Below, piece by piece: positions 27,156 to 34,980 of a DNA stretch of 64,000 nucleotides. This stretch comes from Bacteroidota bacterium (GTDB lineage: Bacteria > Bacteroidota > Bacteroidia > UKL13-3): positions 62,001-126,000 of the forward strand of contig JAAFJM010000006.1 of NCBI GenBank assembly GCA_013298895.1. The letters are read 5' to 3'. Each line of letters starts with the position of its first letter. Positions within the stretch are counted from its first letter, which is position 1. The translations under genes were made by a program, and so were the position numbers. The notes below the pieces were generated by a model. The model saw only the letters and a program-made list of their open reading frames with translations, was not told the origin of the DNA and did no database searches.

Positions 27156-27196
27156 CATAAAAAGCGACACTATGTTAAAGTGTCGCTTTTTTTATG
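27156..27196. terminator. bidirectional terminator between the cold-shock and FAH-family genes
   Basis: CATAAAAAGCGACAC / GTGTCGCTTTTTTTATG stem around TATGTTAAA, with A- and T-runs on both sides. It lies between two converging genes and can serve both. Confidence 0.87.
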
Positions 27197-27201
27197 AAAG
27201 T

Positions 27202-28209
27202 TTAAATTCCTTTTTTCAATGCAAGAATAGAAAAATCGGTATTTACCTTTTTAATATTGTTAGTTAATTTTCCTAAGCCAGTAATTTCCATATCAACTAT
27301 ATCTCCATCTTGTAGCCATTGAGGCTTAAAGTTTTTATCATTCAATAGACCAGTGCCGTTTAATTCTAAAAAGCATCCTGTCCCCACTGTTCCGCTTCCT
27401 ATTACATCTCCAGGTAAAATATCAACGCCATAGGCGCAACGTTCTAGTATTTCGGCAAACGTCCAGTCCATATCGGCTACATTTCCCTCACTTACTAAAA
27501 CCCCATTTACCCAACATTTCATACTTAAATTGTAGGTATTGCCAACATGATTAGGCTTAGCTGGTACTTTGTATTGCTCTAGTTCGTCTGGGGTTACAAA
27601 ATATGGACCAATAACAGTTGAAAAATCTTTTCCTTTAGCCGGTCCAAGGTTTAATAACATTTCTTCCATTTGCAAAGTGCGGGCACTCATATCGTTCATA
27701 ATCATATAACCTGCAATGTATTCATCTGCTTCACTTGCTTTAATATTACGGCCCTTTTTACCAACAACAATTGCGGCTTCCAATTCAAAATCTAGCTTTT
27801 GAAAATGATCTGGCATGCAATCTATTTGGCCAGGACCTTGAATGGCATTATGATTGGTAAAATAAAATATTGGATATTGGTCAAACTCTTCAATCATTGG
27901 CACTCCACGATTTCTTCTTGCTGCTGCCACATGTTGCCTAAATGCATACCCATCTCTACAAGAGGTAGGTTGAGGAACTGGGGCTTCTAAAATAACATCC
28001 GATTCTAAGGTAAAAGGTTTTTCTACTTTACCTAATTTTATTTGAGCATCCCAGTTTTTAGCTTTTTCCATTACTTGTTCCCCTGCAAATAAAAATTTGC
28101 GCATTTTATCAGGAAAGGAAGAATCTAAATCTTTAAGTGCCCAAATTTTACCATCGTGAATAATACCTAACTGAGAGGATTTATTGTGTATATATGTAAC
28201 TAATTTCAT
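27202..28209 (-). CDS. fumarylacetoacetate hydrolase family protein
   Basis: The start is ATG 28209 (MKLVTYIHNKSSQLGIIHDG); the track's upstream Met adds five residues. This 335-residue protein has the FAH fold: VPQPTSCRDGYAFRQHV, then the metal site region (FDQYPIFYFTNHNAIQG, FELEAAIVVGKKGRNI), the dynamic YIAGYMIMNDMSARTLQ and the end GDVIGSGTVGTGCFLELNG. Family members cleave fumarylacetoacetate or hydrolyse/decarboxylate related keto acids with Mg or Ca. It could be the last step of tyrosine catabolism, fitting the aromatic theme of the window, but substrate cannot be set from motifs. Confidence 0.88.
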   Translation of the reverse strand: MKLVTYIHNKSSQLGIIHDGKIWALKDLDSSFPDKMRKFLFAGEQVMEKAKNWDAQIKLGKVEKPFTLESDVILEAPVPQPTSCRDGYAFRQHVAAARRNRGVPMIEEFDQYPIFYFTNHNAIQGPGQIDCMPDHFQKLDFELEAAIVVGKKGRNIKASEADEYIAGYMIMNDMSARTLQMEEMLLNLGPAKGKDFSTVIGPYFVTPDELEQYKVPAKPNHVGNTYNLSMKCWVNGVLVSEGNVADMDWTFAEILERCAYGVDILPGDVIGSGTVGTGCFLELNGTGLLNDKNFKPQWLQDGDIVDMEITGLGKLTNNIKKVNTDFSILALKKGI

Positions 28210-28291
28210 AAATTTTTGTACCAATTAAAAATTCAAATATAAAATCATTTAAGTGTATTAAACTACATGAATTTTATTGGGCAAAACTAAT

Positions 28292-29695
28292 TTATTCTAA
28301 AATCATATTATCGCCAAATGCAGGAATTGTAATATGTTTAAATCCTGCATCTAATAAATGTTCTTTATAGTGAACCTGCGTTGGGTATTCGCCATGTACT
28401 AAAAAAATGTTTCTAACTTTACTTTTATTTTGGCAATTTAAATATTGAATCATTTCATGGTAATCGCCATGAGCACTGTAAGAATCCATTATAACTACAT
28501 CGGCATACACTTGATGTTCTTCGCCAAATATTCTAATGGTTTTATCTCCATTGCGTAGCTTACCTCCAGTAGAATGCGGCTCAGCATAACCTACTATTAA
28601 AATAGTGTTTTTAGGATTACCAATATTATTTGCTACATGGTGTTTTATGCGTCCAGCTTCGATCATACCCGATGCAGATATAATAATACATGGTCCTTTT
28701 ATTTCGTTTAATTTTTTCGAATCCTCTACACTTTGAACATAAATAAGATTATTGAATCCAAAAGGATCATCATCTTTTTTCATGTAAGCTAATATATCTT
28801 CGTTAAAACACTCTTCATGTTCACGCATAATATTAGTGGCATTTATTGATAATGGACTATCAACATAAACAGTTATTTTGGGTAGTTTTTTAAGTGTTGC
28901 TAATTGATCAAGTGCATATACTATTTCTTGCGTTCTACCAAGGCTAAAGGCTGGAATAATTAGCTTGCCTTTTTTTACCACACAAGTGTTATGAACTACT
29001 TCTAAAAGCTGCTCTTCGCTCATGGTATTATTGCTATGTAATCTATCGCCATAAGTTGATTCAGCTATGATATAATCTGCCTGAGGAAAAGGTTGAGGGT
29101 CTTTTAAAATAGAACCGTTATAACGACCAATATCTCCAGTAAAAGTTAAATGTCTTGTTTTATGTCCTTCTTTGTATTTTAAATTAATGGCAGCACTTCC
29201 TAAAATATGGCCCGAATCGGTAAATGTTACCCAAACCTGATTACAAACTTTGTACTCGTTTCCATAGGGTACACAAATAATTTGCTTTAAAGCTTGCTCT
29301 ACATCATCAATATCATAAAGTGGTTCAAGCGGTTCTTCACCTCTTTTTATTCTTCGCTTGTTTACAAACTTTAAATCGTTTATTTGTATATGAGCACTAT
29401 CCGAAAGCATTATTTTACATAAATCTGCTGTGGCAGGTGTACAAATGATGGGGCCTGAAAAGCCTTGTTTAACCAAGTTTGGAATATTCCCTGAGTGGTC
29501 AATATGGGCGTGCGAAAGAATTAGGTAATCAATTTTACTGGCCTCAAAGCCTAAAATACGGTTTTTATCGCCTTCGCCACTTCCTTTTCCTTGAAATAAA
29601 CCACAGTCTAATAAAATATTTTTGTTATCAATAGTAGTAAGCAAATGCTTGCTGCCTGTAACAGTTTGTGCTGCTCCTAAAAATTGTATTTTCAT
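28292..29695 (-). CDS. MBL-fold RNA metallo-hydrolase, beta-CASP type
   Basis: A 467-residue protein that begins MKIQFLGAAQTVTGSKHLL and carries the metallo-beta-lactamase zinc motif SHAHIDHSGNIPNL, a further TDSGHILGSAAINL and GDIGRYN, then the beta-CASP insert (RTQEIVYAL, VYVDSPLSINAT) and IIISASGMIEAGRIKHHVAN, ending IFLVHGEYPTQ. This is the CPSF73/YsH1-like bacterial RNase group, probably an exo- or endoribonuclease in the cytosol. Length is typical. It stands alone, 68 nt before the start of the FAH gene, and could be co-transcribed with it. Confidence 0.91.
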   Translation of the reverse strand: MKIQFLGAAQTVTGSKHLLTTIDNKNILLDCGLFQGKGSGEGDKNRILGFEASKIDYLILSHAHIDHSGNIPNLVKQGFSGPIICTPATADLCKIMLSDSAHIQINDLKFVNKRRIKRGEEPLEPLYDIDDVEQALKQIICVPYGNEYKVCNQVWVTFTDSGHILGSAAINLKYKEGHKTRHLTFTGDIGRYNGSILKDPQPFPQADYIIAESTYGDRLHSNNTMSEEQLLEVVHNTCVVKKGKLIIPAFSLGRTQEIVYALDQLATLKKLPKITVYVDSPLSINATNIMREHEECFNEDILAYMKKDDDPFGFNNLIYVQSVEDSKKLNEIKGPCIIISASGMIEAGRIKHHVANNIGNPKNTILIVGYAEPHSTGGKLRNGDKTIRIFGEEHQVYADVVIMDSYSAHGDYHEMIQYLNCQNKSKVRNIFLVHGEYPTQVHYKEHLLDAGFKHITIPAFGDNMILE

Positions 29696-29830
29696 TATAA
29701 CAAATGTAGCAATTTGAGCAAATGGCGAGAGTTAAATTTTATTGATTCGATTAATGAAAAATAATGATGTGTATTATTTTTAAAAGTAGCTCTATATTAT
29801 GGTTATATTTGCTATTGATTTTTTTAAAAC

Positions 29831-30100
29831 ATGACAGAACCTCAAAAAAACAATCCATTACATGGTTATACATTAGAAACCATTATAACTTATTTGCAAC
29901 TATATTATGGTTGGGAAAAGTTATACGAACAAATTCCGGCAAATTGTTTTAAAATAAATCCTTCCATAAAATCAGCACTAACCTTTATGCGCAAAACACC
30001 TTGGGCACGAACCAAAGCCGAAAATACTTTTGTTTATTTAACTCGAAAAGGTGTGGATGAACGCTATTTGGTTATTAAGGAAAAGAAACCGAAAATTTAG
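29831..30100 (+). CDS. VF530 family DNA-binding protein (DUF2132)
   Basis: An 89-residue protein with the VF530 signature almost throughout: PLHGYTLETIITYLQLYYG, then NPSIKSALTFMRKTPWARTK. VF530 proteins are small helical domains reported to bind DNA; their cellular job is not known. It is followed after 10 nt by the potassium-channel gene, so the two are probably co-transcribed. The alternative ORF at 29764 in another frame is a shadow. Confidence 0.9.
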   Translation: MTEPQKNNPLHGYTLETIITYLQLYYGWEKLYEQIPANCFKINPSIKSALTFMRKTPWARTKAENTFVYLTRKGVDERYLVIKEKKPKI

Positions 30101-30110
30101 TTCTGTGAAT

Positions 30111-30818
30111 ATGAAACGTATTTTTAAAAAACTACTTTTAGGGAGTAATGCTAAAACAAAATCGGCTATTAGTCCAATTCAAAAAAGGATTAGCAATATT
30201 AAATCCATTTGGCATAACCATCACCAAGATGATAATGGAATTGAAAAAATAATCAGATTAATTCTTTCAACCTCCCAACTTTTTTTTCCTGGCATTTATA
30301 TTAAACAATTGGCTAGTAAAAAGGGACATGAATATCAAGAGCTTTATTTGGATTTATATGTAGTTTTAAAGGTAGTTTTTCCTATTCTTATTCTAATTAA
30401 TCATTTACAAATACACCAATGGTTAATTGGTTTACTGGTTTATTTGTTATTAGAAACTGTGCTTTATGTTCCCACTTTAATTTTTGCCTCTGATTCGTTT
30501 TCAAGGCCTCGCTCTTATAAAAGATCTATGATGCTCCTGTTTTTAAACTACCTTGAAATAATTTTCGCATATGGTGTTCTATATTCATTAGGCAATTATT
30601 TAAATAAACCATTCGTACATTGGTTTGATGCAGTGTATTTTAGTACCATCACGTCTTCATCTATTGGTTATGGTGATTTTTTTCCAGTAACCACTTGGGG
30701 TAAATTTTTGGTGAGTACTCAGGCCTTTTTATTCTTATTCTTTATTGTTTTGTTTTTAAATTTTTTCACCTCTAATATAAAATCTCGAGGATATTTTGAT
30801 CATGAAAACAAAGAATAA
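30111..30818 (+). CDS. potassium channel-like ion channel protein
   Basis: The start is ATG 30111, 10 nt after the VF530 stop; the track start overlaps VF530. The 235-residue protein has a basic N-terminus, hydrophobic helices around residues 84-105, 107-130 and 146-166, then a pore loop with selectivity filter TSSSIGYGDFFP (TVGYGD type) and a last helix (LVSTQAFLFLFFIVLFLNFF). No RCK or cyclic-nucleotide domain follows, so gating is not evident. It should sit in the inner membrane as a tetramer and pass K+. Confidence 0.85.
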   Translation: MKRIFKKLLLGSNAKTKSAISPIQKRISNIKSIWHNHHQDDNGIEKIIRLILSTSQLFFPGIYIKQLASKKGHEYQELYLDLYVVLKVVFPILILINHLQIHQWLIGLLVYLLLETVLYVPTLIFASDSFSRPRSYKRSMMLLFLNYLEIIFAYGVLYSLGNYLNKPFVHWFDAVYFSTITSSSIGYGDFFPVTTWGKFLVSTQAFLFLFFIVLFLNFFTSNIKSRGYFDHENKE

Positions 30819-30865
30819 ATTATATTATAATATATGAATGTAAAAAAGGCATCCTGTATTTTAAA

Positions 30866-31573
30866 TTACAAATAATAGTTTTTAGTTAATTCCTTAAATG
30901 CATCCGTTTGAGAATTATCCTCATTATAAACAATAAATTCTTCGGTTATTTCATCAATTTGTTGCTTTGAAAAAACCATAATGATTCGATTACAAAATTT
31001 ACTTAGTTTAGGTTTTATATTTATTTTTTTACTTACAAATAATCCTTTTTTAGTAGCTAATTCTTTAAAAATAGTAGCTTCTTTAATAGGTAAAATCAAT
31101 GAAAATTCCCCCATATCATTCAGAAGTTTTATTACTGAATCAATCAATTCTTCAAAAGTTAAATCATTGTCATGCCTAGCTTTGGCGCGTTGCAAATCGG
31201 CTATGGAATAATTGCTTTTGCTAATAAAATAAGGCGGATTGGTTATGATTAAATCGTATTGTTTATTGGCAACAAATTGTTGCAAAGCAACCAAATGAGG
31301 TATTATTTGATTACCAAATTTTGATTTGCTAAAATTATTGCTTGCTTGTAAAAAAGCCAATTCATCTATTTCAATGGCATCAAACTCAAGTGTTGGATTC
31401 TTTTGTGCTAACATCAAAGCCAAAATACCCGTTCCAGTTCCAATATCTAACGCATATTTTATATTATTTACTGAAGTAAGTGCAGCCAACAAAACGCTGT
31501 CAGTACCCACTTTCATGGCGCAATTATCTTGCTCAATTAAAAACTGTTTGAACTGAAAATAGTTATTTGCCAT
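30866..31573 (-). CDS. trmN6: tRNA1(Val) (adenine-37-N6)-methyltransferase
   Basis: A 235-residue SAM methyltransferase of the YfiC/TrmN6 type. FKQFLIEQDNCAMKVGTDSVLLAA at the N-terminus is family-typical; motif I is ALDIGTGTGILALMLAQ and the catalytic adenine-N6 motif is ITNPPYF. It modifies A37 of tRNA1-Val. It begins 2 nt after the stop of the lamin-tail protein and so is the last gene of the pullulanase operon, an odd partner. Confidence 0.9.
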   Translation of the reverse strand: MANNYFQFKQFLIEQDNCAMKVGTDSVLLAALTSVNNIKYALDIGTGTGILALMLAQKNPTLEFDAIEIDELAFLQASNNFSKSKFGNQIIPHLVALQQFVANKQYDLIITNPPYFISKSNYSIADLQRAKARHDNDLTFEELIDSVIKLLNDMGEFSLILPIKEATIFKELATKKGLFVSKKINIKPKLSKFCNRIIMVFSKQQIDEITEEFIVYNEDNSQTDAFKELTKNYYL

Positions 31574-31575
31574 TA

Positions 31576-34500
31576 TTAAAAAGTTTTTCCAATTACCAAA
31601 GTTTTTTTGATGGCATTGCTGCTGCCATCGGTATTAAAGTAGGTAAAATAAACTACATAAATTCCTACAGGCAAGGCACTATTTTTTTCACTTAAACCAT
31701 TCCAAGTTAAGCTACCTTCAGTACCTAAAGGCAGGTTATTTAAAAGCGTTTTTACCAAAACACCTGAGCTGTTAAATATTTGCAAAGTGCCAGTATAATT
31801 GTTTTTTTCAAACTTATAAGTAAAAGTCACCAAATCGTTGGTGCCATCGTTATTTGGCGTAAAAACTTCTGGTTCTATACTGAGCGTTTGGTTCTTTATT
31901 TCGAAGTTTAAGTACTGCGAATTTTTATACGTTGGCGTAGCAAAACCACTTGTACTAGCTGCCGAAGTCCAGTTATTTTTATCGTTGGTTGATTTGTTAA
32001 AATCAATTCGCTCCAAGCTTACACCTTCTTTATTATCAATTAATGTAAAGTGCATTTTTTCGTTGTAAGCCAATTCATCATAAACAAGTTCGGGTTTGGC
32101 AAATAAAACACAAGTTCCTTCATCATCGCTAAAGCTAGGTAAGGAATTTATTTCAATGATATTTTTGGGATAAAACACTGTGTGTTGACTTTTTAAAATT
32201 TCCGCATTCGTTGTTATAGCATAATAACTTTTGGGTAAAAGCATGTAACCATTGGGAGCTAAAGCATAAAAATTATCTATTTGTGCAGCCTCATTTCTAT
32301 TGCCAATCCAAAGGTTTTTTACATCAATATAATCATTGGTTTTATTGTAAATTTCTACAAAGTCAACTCCATTTGGACGAGGGTTAAATAAAATTTCATT
32401 GATAACAATATCATTACTATCAGCAGGTTTACACAAACCAAATTCCAACTCATTTTTAACTTCAATTGTGTTGCTTGCGCAATCCTGAGCTGAATCTATT
32501 TTGATATTATAAACAGTGTTGGCTTTTATGCTATCAGTAAAAGATATTTGTAGTTCAGTTAAAAAATCATCATTAAAACTGAAAGTAAAATTACCATTTA
32601 TTGGAGGTGAAAAATTCAAACTGTTTTGTTTGCAAATGCTGTTACTATCGAGCGTTTTATTAAAATACAAAACTACATGATTGGCATCATTTGGATAAAC
32701 TCGTGTAAGTTGTGGTTTTTCTGTATCTAAATTATTACCTGCAACTGAGTTTTTAAAACCAATAGTTCCTCCAATTGCATTTTTACTTGCTGACCAATTG
32801 CTTGCTAATCCACAAGGATTTTTAGTATCAATCATTTCTAAACTCCAACCTCCATTGGCTTTAACCGGGTTATTGTACCAACTATTTTTATACCCAACTT
32901 GATGAATTATCAAATTGTTTTCGTTTAATAAAACCACTTCATCATCTGTACTTAAACTTGGAAACGATGTAACTGCTAAAACATTTTTATACGCAGCAAA
33001 TGCGGGCAATTTGCTGTCATCGCAAATTGCAATAAAACTATCAGGATAAAGACGAATATTACCAATTGTGGCAACACTTGAACCACTTTTTATTTTAAAG
33101 TTATTCAATAAAATGATATGCTTTGAACGGTTATAAAGTTCAATGTATTCAGCATTTGGTAAACTAACTCCAGCAATTGGATTGGCTGAAATTTCAGTAA
33201 TAATAATATCGTTTTGTTTTGCAGGTTCAATTGGAATATAAGTGAATGAAACGACAGTGTTATTATTTATTTTATTCAACGAACAATCAAAAGCACTATC
33301 CACTTGAAGGGTATAATTTTGATTATAAACTAAAGGTTGCGTAAAGGTAAAATAAACTGAATCAAACTTGGATCCTTTGATTGTTTTACTAGAAACAGGA
33401 TTTCCATTAACAGTTAAAACCAAACCTTGCATGGCAGCAGAATCCATTTTTTCATTAAAAACAATAACTGCATTTAAGCTATCAGTATAAAACCAATTTT
33501 TTACTTGAGGTGCAGTTAAATCGGGCTGATTACTGCTGAAAAAATTTGCTTTTCCTGGTGTTCCTCCAACTGGACTTTCGGAAGCCAACCAATTATCAAC
33601 TCCTTTGCATAAAGTATAAGGATTGATTAACTCTAAGCTCCAACCTCCCCCACTTTTAACCGAAGAATTATACCAACTTAAATCGTAATCTATTTTGTCA
33701 ATTACCCTATTTTTTTCATCTAAAATTTGCACCCAATCACCATCGTTATTTAAACCAGGCAAAAAAGGAACAGCCAAGGTTTTACCATAATTCTTAAACA
33801 AAGGTTCGCTGGTAGGATTTGCTATGATTAAATACTCAAGTGGCTGTATGGTATAACTTGGTAATATAGCACTTGAGCTATTATCCGTTATTTTCCAACC
33901 ACCTATATTGATTGGGTAATTGGTTCTATTAAATAACTCAATAAACTCAGCATCGGGCAAGCCATTACTTGGCGATGGATCGGGCATAATTTCGTTTATA
34001 ACCACATCGGCAACAGTTGGTTTATAAAACGTAAAATTCAATGTAGAATCATTCATTTTATTGCCAACGGCATCCTCTATATTTTTAATTAATAGTTTAT
34101 AATTAGTAGTAGAAATAAAACTGCCCTCAAAAAACAATAAAACACTTTTTAAGTCTTGATTTACTTGGGCACTGATTAATTGAGGAAAAATATTATCAAG
34201 CTCATAGTTTTGTAATTTAGAAGCAACATTACTATTTACTGTTTCCGAAAAATTTAACTTAATAATACTATCATTCAATATTTCAAAGGTTTGAATTTGA
34301 GGTGGGGTAATATCAATAATTGGTGCACCAATATAAACATCATCAAGGTAAAAGTTGGTAATATTTCCTGAGGTAAAGCGCGCAAAAAAGCCACTGTAAT
34401 CTGTTGTTCTAAAAGTAGTATCAACCACACTTCCCTCTAATTGAAAATTACCAACGGCCGAAGTATCGCTGTATAAAAACCAATTACCCGCTAAATCACG

Positions 34501-34974
34501 ATTTACTTTTATGTTTAAAATATTATTGCTTTTGGCTATGGTTGCTGGTCTTCCAGCAATAATTCTAGTGCGTTTTGAACCTTCTTGTTTGTATAAGCTT
34601 ATGGTATCGGTATTGCCAGTGCTTCCACCAAATTGAATATAATAACCGTTTAAGTTGCCTTTCAAATTAGTTTGGTCAGATGCAAGGTAAAACCTGCAAA
34701 AATTTTGAGTACTTGGGCTTAAGTTAAACCTAATCCAAAAGCGCCATTCGGTATTGCTTAACTCTGTATTTTGCGCTACCAAACTAACATCTTTAGTAGT
34801 TCCTGTTGTTCCTTTGCTTTGCAGTTGCAAGGCAGCGTTAATTTGCCAAAGGCTATCATCGCCAAACCAAGTTGGGCTTTCACTAAAATTTCCATCCGCA
34901 AAATCATCAACCAACTGCGCTTGAACAGAAAAAAAGCAAAAGAAAAATACAATAAGAAAAAATGTTCTTAACAT
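31576..34974 (-). CDS. secreted lamin-tail-domain protein with gliding/T9SS-like C-terminal domain
   Basis: An 1132-residue exported protein: signal peptide LRTFFLIVFFFCFFSVQAQ, then a concanavalin-like lectin/laminin-type N-terminal domain (TEWRFWIRFNLSPSTQNFCRFY), then three lamin tail domains, each recognisable by an -INEI- or -ITEI-start and an E(F/Y)IELYN core (DAEFIELFNR, NAEYIELYNR, DFVEIYNKT) with intervening SbsA-type Ig-like domains (VIVFNEKMDSAAM, VVLYFNKTLDSNS). The end has EVFTPNNDGTNDLVTF and a FlgD-like IFNSSGVLVKTL, resembling a gliding-motility-associated (type B) sorting region. Co-transcribed with the pullulanase 6 nt upstream. Probably a surface-attached binding protein. 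Confidence 0.84.
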   Translation of the reverse strand: MLRTFFLIVFFFCFFSVQAQLVDDFADGNFSESPTWFGDDSLWQINAALQLQSKGTTGTTKDVSLVAQNTELSNTEWRFWIRFNLSPSTQNFCRFYLASDQTNLKGNLNGYYIQFGGSTGNTDTISLYKQEGSKRTRIIAGRPATIAKSNNILNIKVNRDLAGNWFLYSDTSAVGNFQLEGSVVDTTFRTTDYSGFFARFTSGNITNFYLDDVYIGAPIIDITPPQIQTFEILNDSIIKLNFSETVNSNVASKLQNYELDNIFPQLISAQVNQDLKSVLLFFEGSFISTTNYKLLIKNIEDAVGNKMNDSTLNFTFYKPTVADVVINEIMPDPSPSNGLPDAEFIELFNRTNYPINIGGWKITDNSSSAILPSYTIQPLEYLIIANPTSEPLFKNYGKTLAVPFLPGLNNDGDWVQILDEKNRVIDKIDYDLSWYNSSVKSGGGWSLELINPYTLCKGVDNWLASESPVGGTPGKANFFSSNQPDLTAPQVKNWFYTDSLNAVIVFNEKMDSAAMQGLVLTVNGNPVSSKTIKGSKFDSVYFTFTQPLVYNQNYTLQVDSAFDCSLNKINNNTVVSFTYIPIEPAKQNDIIITEISANPIAGVSLPNAEYIELYNRSKHIILLNNFKIKSGSSVATIGNIRLYPDSFIAICDDSKLPAFAAYKNVLAVTSFPSLSTDDEVVLLNENNLIIHQVGYKNSWYNNPVKANGGWSLEMIDTKNPCGLASNWSASKNAIGGTIGFKNSVAGNNLDTEKPQLTRVYPNDANHVVLYFNKTLDSNSICKQNSLNFSPPINGNFTFSFNDDFLTELQISFTDSIKANTVYNIKIDSAQDCASNTIEVKNELEFGLCKPADSNDIVINEILFNPRPNGVDFVEIYNKTNDYIDVKNLWIGNRNEAAQIDNFYALAPNGYMLLPKSYYAITTNAEILKSQHTVFYPKNIIEINSLPSFSDDEGTCVLFAKPELVYDELAYNEKMHFTLIDNKEGVSLERIDFNKSTNDKNNWTSAASTSGFATPTYKNSQYLNFEIKNQTLSIEPEVFTPNNDGTNDLVTFTYKFEKNNYTGTLQIFNSSGVLVKTLLNNLPLGTEGSLTWNGLSEKNSALPVGIYVVYFTYFNTDGSSNAIKKTLVIGKTF

Positions 34975-34980
34975 AAAAAG

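Noticed and set aside
29764-29952. 62-residue ORF overlapping VF530
   Set aside because: Other frame of the VF530 gene region; VF530 itself has a full family signature.
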